DNA from: Phycisphaerales bacterium
Lineage (GTDB): Bacteria > Planctomycetota > Phycisphaerae > Phycisphaerales > UBA1924
Assembly (NCBI GenBank): GCA_029260295.1
Contig: JAJDDN010000008.1
Location: 248,001-312,000 of the forward strand
Direction of reading: 5' to 3'
Length of the DNA stretch: 64,000 nt
In this document: positions 62,720 through 64,000 of the stretch, piece after piece
Numbering within the stretch: the stretch's first letter is position 1
Layout of the letters: every line of letters starts with the position of its first letter
Translations under genes and position numbers: made by a program
Notes under the pieces: generated by a model
The model's database searches: none
What the model saw: the letters and a program-made list of their open reading frames with translations, nothing else
Told to the model about the DNA's origin: nothing

Positions 62720-63754
62720 TTGGATTTGACACAGTTTCAGCAACAACCACATGGCCCACAAGATGGGCCTCAGGCTGACGAACTCTGTGATGAGGGTTTG
62801 GGCAAGTCGAGGCGGCGGCGGATTATCGAGCAGGCGACGATTGCTGGGCTCGGGATCTCTGTGTTGGTACATCTGGTGCTGCTTGGGATTGCATTGCTTG
62901 TGCGGATTGATTACAAGTCTGCCGATGCCGGCGGCGGCGGAGCCGAGCCTGTTGAGTTTGCGATTATATCAGAATCGGATCTCAATGAGCAGATGGCCGT
63001 TGATCACGATGTGGTAGAGTTTGTGGAGATCGAGTCTGAGTCAACGGTGGATCTGAACCTGCTCTCTGAGATCGGGACTCAGCAATCGGTCAATGATCTG
63101 GCCGATGCGATCGCTCCTGAACTGAGTGTTGGCGGGGCGTCCATTTCAAGTATTGATATGCAGTCTGGATCGAGCGGGGCCGGGACCGGGGAAGGGGCGA
63201 GTTTCTTTGGGCTCGAGGCGACGGGGAAGCGGTTCGCGTACATCGTGGATCGGTCGGGGTCGATGGATACCTATTTGCAATCTGGTGAGATGACCCGGTG
63301 GGAGTTGACCCAGATTGAGTTGATCCGTTCGGTTCATGGGCTGGCGGTGAACGCTGAGTACTTTGTGGTTTTGTATTCTTCGGGCGCGACGCCTTTGTTT
63401 GGTGGGGACGAGTGGATAAAGGGGACGGGCCGGAATAAAGCGTCTACGAGTGTTGCGGTGATGACTCAGTTTCCAAATGGCGGGACTTTCCCGGGGGAAG
63501 CGTTTGAGATGGTCTTTGCGCTTGAGCCTCGGCCTGATGCGATCTACTTTATGACTGACGGGGAGTTCAAAGAGCGGGTGCCGGCGCAGATTGCACAGCT
63601 GAATCGGAAACACCGGGTGCCGATCCATTGCATTCTGTTTGGGGAGTCGCAGAACTTGCAGAACTTTAATAAGGTCGAGGGGATGCTCAAGAATATTGCT
63701 AAGACTTCCAATGGGCGGTATCAGCATGTGCGTGGCGTTGGGAGGAGGCCATGA
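62720..63754 (+). CDS. Membrane-anchored VWA-domain-like protein
   Basis: About 344 residues: a short Gln-rich and basic cytoplasmic part, one helix (GISVLVHLVLLGIALLV, about 44-60), a Glu/Asp-rich linker and a C-terminal von Willebrand A-like domain. YIVDRSGSM supplies the metal-site DxSxS (here D-R-S-G-S), with YFMTDGEFKE as a late strand. The N-terminal plan recalls TonB/ExbD-like planctomycete proteins. No ATG start fits; TTG at 62720 is the only opening before the helix, so the true start is uncertain. The next gene overlaps its stop by ATGA. Confidence 0.7.
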   Translation: MDLTQFQQQPHGPQDGPQADELCDEGLGKSRRRRIIEQATIAGLGISVLVHLVLLGIALLVRIDYKSADAGGGGAEPVEFAIISESDLNEQMAVDHDVVEFVEIESESTVDLNLLSEIGTQQSVNDLADAIAPELSVGGASISSIDMQSGSSGAGTGEGASFFGLEATGKRFAYIVDRSGSMDTYLQSGEMTRWELTQIELIRSVHGLAVNAEYFVVLYSSGATPLFGGDEWIKGTGRNKASTSVAVMTQFPNGGTFPGEAFEMVFALEPRPDAIYFMTDGEFKERVPAQIAQLNRKHRVPIHCILFGESQNLQNFNKVEGMLKNIAKTSNGRYQHVRGVGRRP

Positions 63755-64000
63755 TTTTTTGGACTCCTATGGCTGTTGTTTGTGTTGCCTCGATGGCGGT
63801 TGGGGCTGATGTTGTGTCGGTGGGGACGGTCGATGGGGTGGTTGAGGGTGAAGATGTGAAGGTGTCGGTCGATGGGGTGTCGATACGGATCGTGCGTGAG
63901 GGGGCGGCGAGCCGCACGAAGGTTGTGCCTTGGTATGCGGTGCGGGTTGTAGCTGATGGGTGGGAAGTTCCCGTTGAATATCAAGAGATGGCTCGGGCTT
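63751..64000 (+). CDS. Putative exported protein, 5' part only
   Basis: The first 83 codons of a gene cut by the window edge. A hydrophobic N-terminus (MIFWTPMAVVCVASMAVGA) looks like a signal peptide, followed by short Val-rich strands (VVSVGTVDGVVEGEDVKVSV). Its ATG overlaps the stop of the VWA gene by four bases, so the two are co-translated. The family is not recognisable from this part. Confidence 0.55.
   Translation, partial: MIFWTPMAVVCVASMAVGADVVSVGTVDGVVEGEDVKVSVDGVSIRIVREGAASRTKVVPWYAVRVVADGWEVPVEYQEMARA

Overview
The window reads as chromosomal DNA from a planctomycete, most likely class Phycisphaerae. Three large secreted proteins end in a short dockerin-like module finishing in Gly-Cys. 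Two pseudopilin-like proteins carry the [13 protein letters not shown] prepilin signature. Many membrane proteins carry zinc ribbons, and there are duplicated groEL genes. GC content is high in most genes (roughly 60% on lines I inspected), and small AT-richer islets are slotted between core genes. No rRNA, tRNA, CRISPR array or transposase gene was recognised.

Layout. 0.1-10 kb: PilZ-like protein, DUF4097-like lipoprotein, RNase Y, a GT-C-like membrane protein, an FG-GAP secreted protein and a secreted amidohydrolase. 10-16.4 kb (minus strand): LVIVD propeller protein, a UbiA 3'-end relic, a large FG-GAP/ASPIC protein, the intact UbiA-like gene and a SurA-like lipoprotein. 16.5-24 kb: zinc-ribbon protein, pseudopilin, serA-serC, GT9 glycosyltransferase, two-domain PTPS/QueD-like protein, glutathione peroxidase. 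24.3-31 kb: pstSCAB operon with very large permeases. 31.4-36 kb: sucA-sucB. 36-41 kb (minus strand): low-molecular-weight phosphatase with a relic and an inserted orphan gene, lipoproteins, DUF2752 protein, a lone nuoA. 41-49 kb: a folding cluster groEL1-orf-groES-groEL2-orf-dnaJ-grpE followed by an fmdB-type gene, acpS and others. 49.7-64 kb: acyl-CoA ligase-like protein, transaldolase-like protein, RidA, a second pseudopilin, FAD/Fe-S oxidase, MoxR, SppA, frr-pyrH and a VWA protein cut off with its neighbour by the window edge.

Three patterns stand out. First, the plus strand changes from C-rich to G-rich over about 100 bases near 15.72 kb. The change is independent of gene direction, which is the polarity expected at a replication origin. 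A perfect parS-like palindrome lies about 100 bases to its left, and a consensus DnaA box beside an AT-rich tract lies 1.1 kb to its left. Second, a family of hairpin repeats has a constant CCGAAGACGG core, but its arms come in several unrelated sequences that stay self-complementary. All three copies left of the switch point one way, and all but one of about seventeen to its right point the other way. Third, two unrelated genes (UbiA-like and phosphatase) show the same arrangement: intact gene, then a foreign-looking gene, then a truncated copy of the intact gene's last ~40 codons. This suggests that genes are acquired by a route that replaces the 3' end of the host gene.
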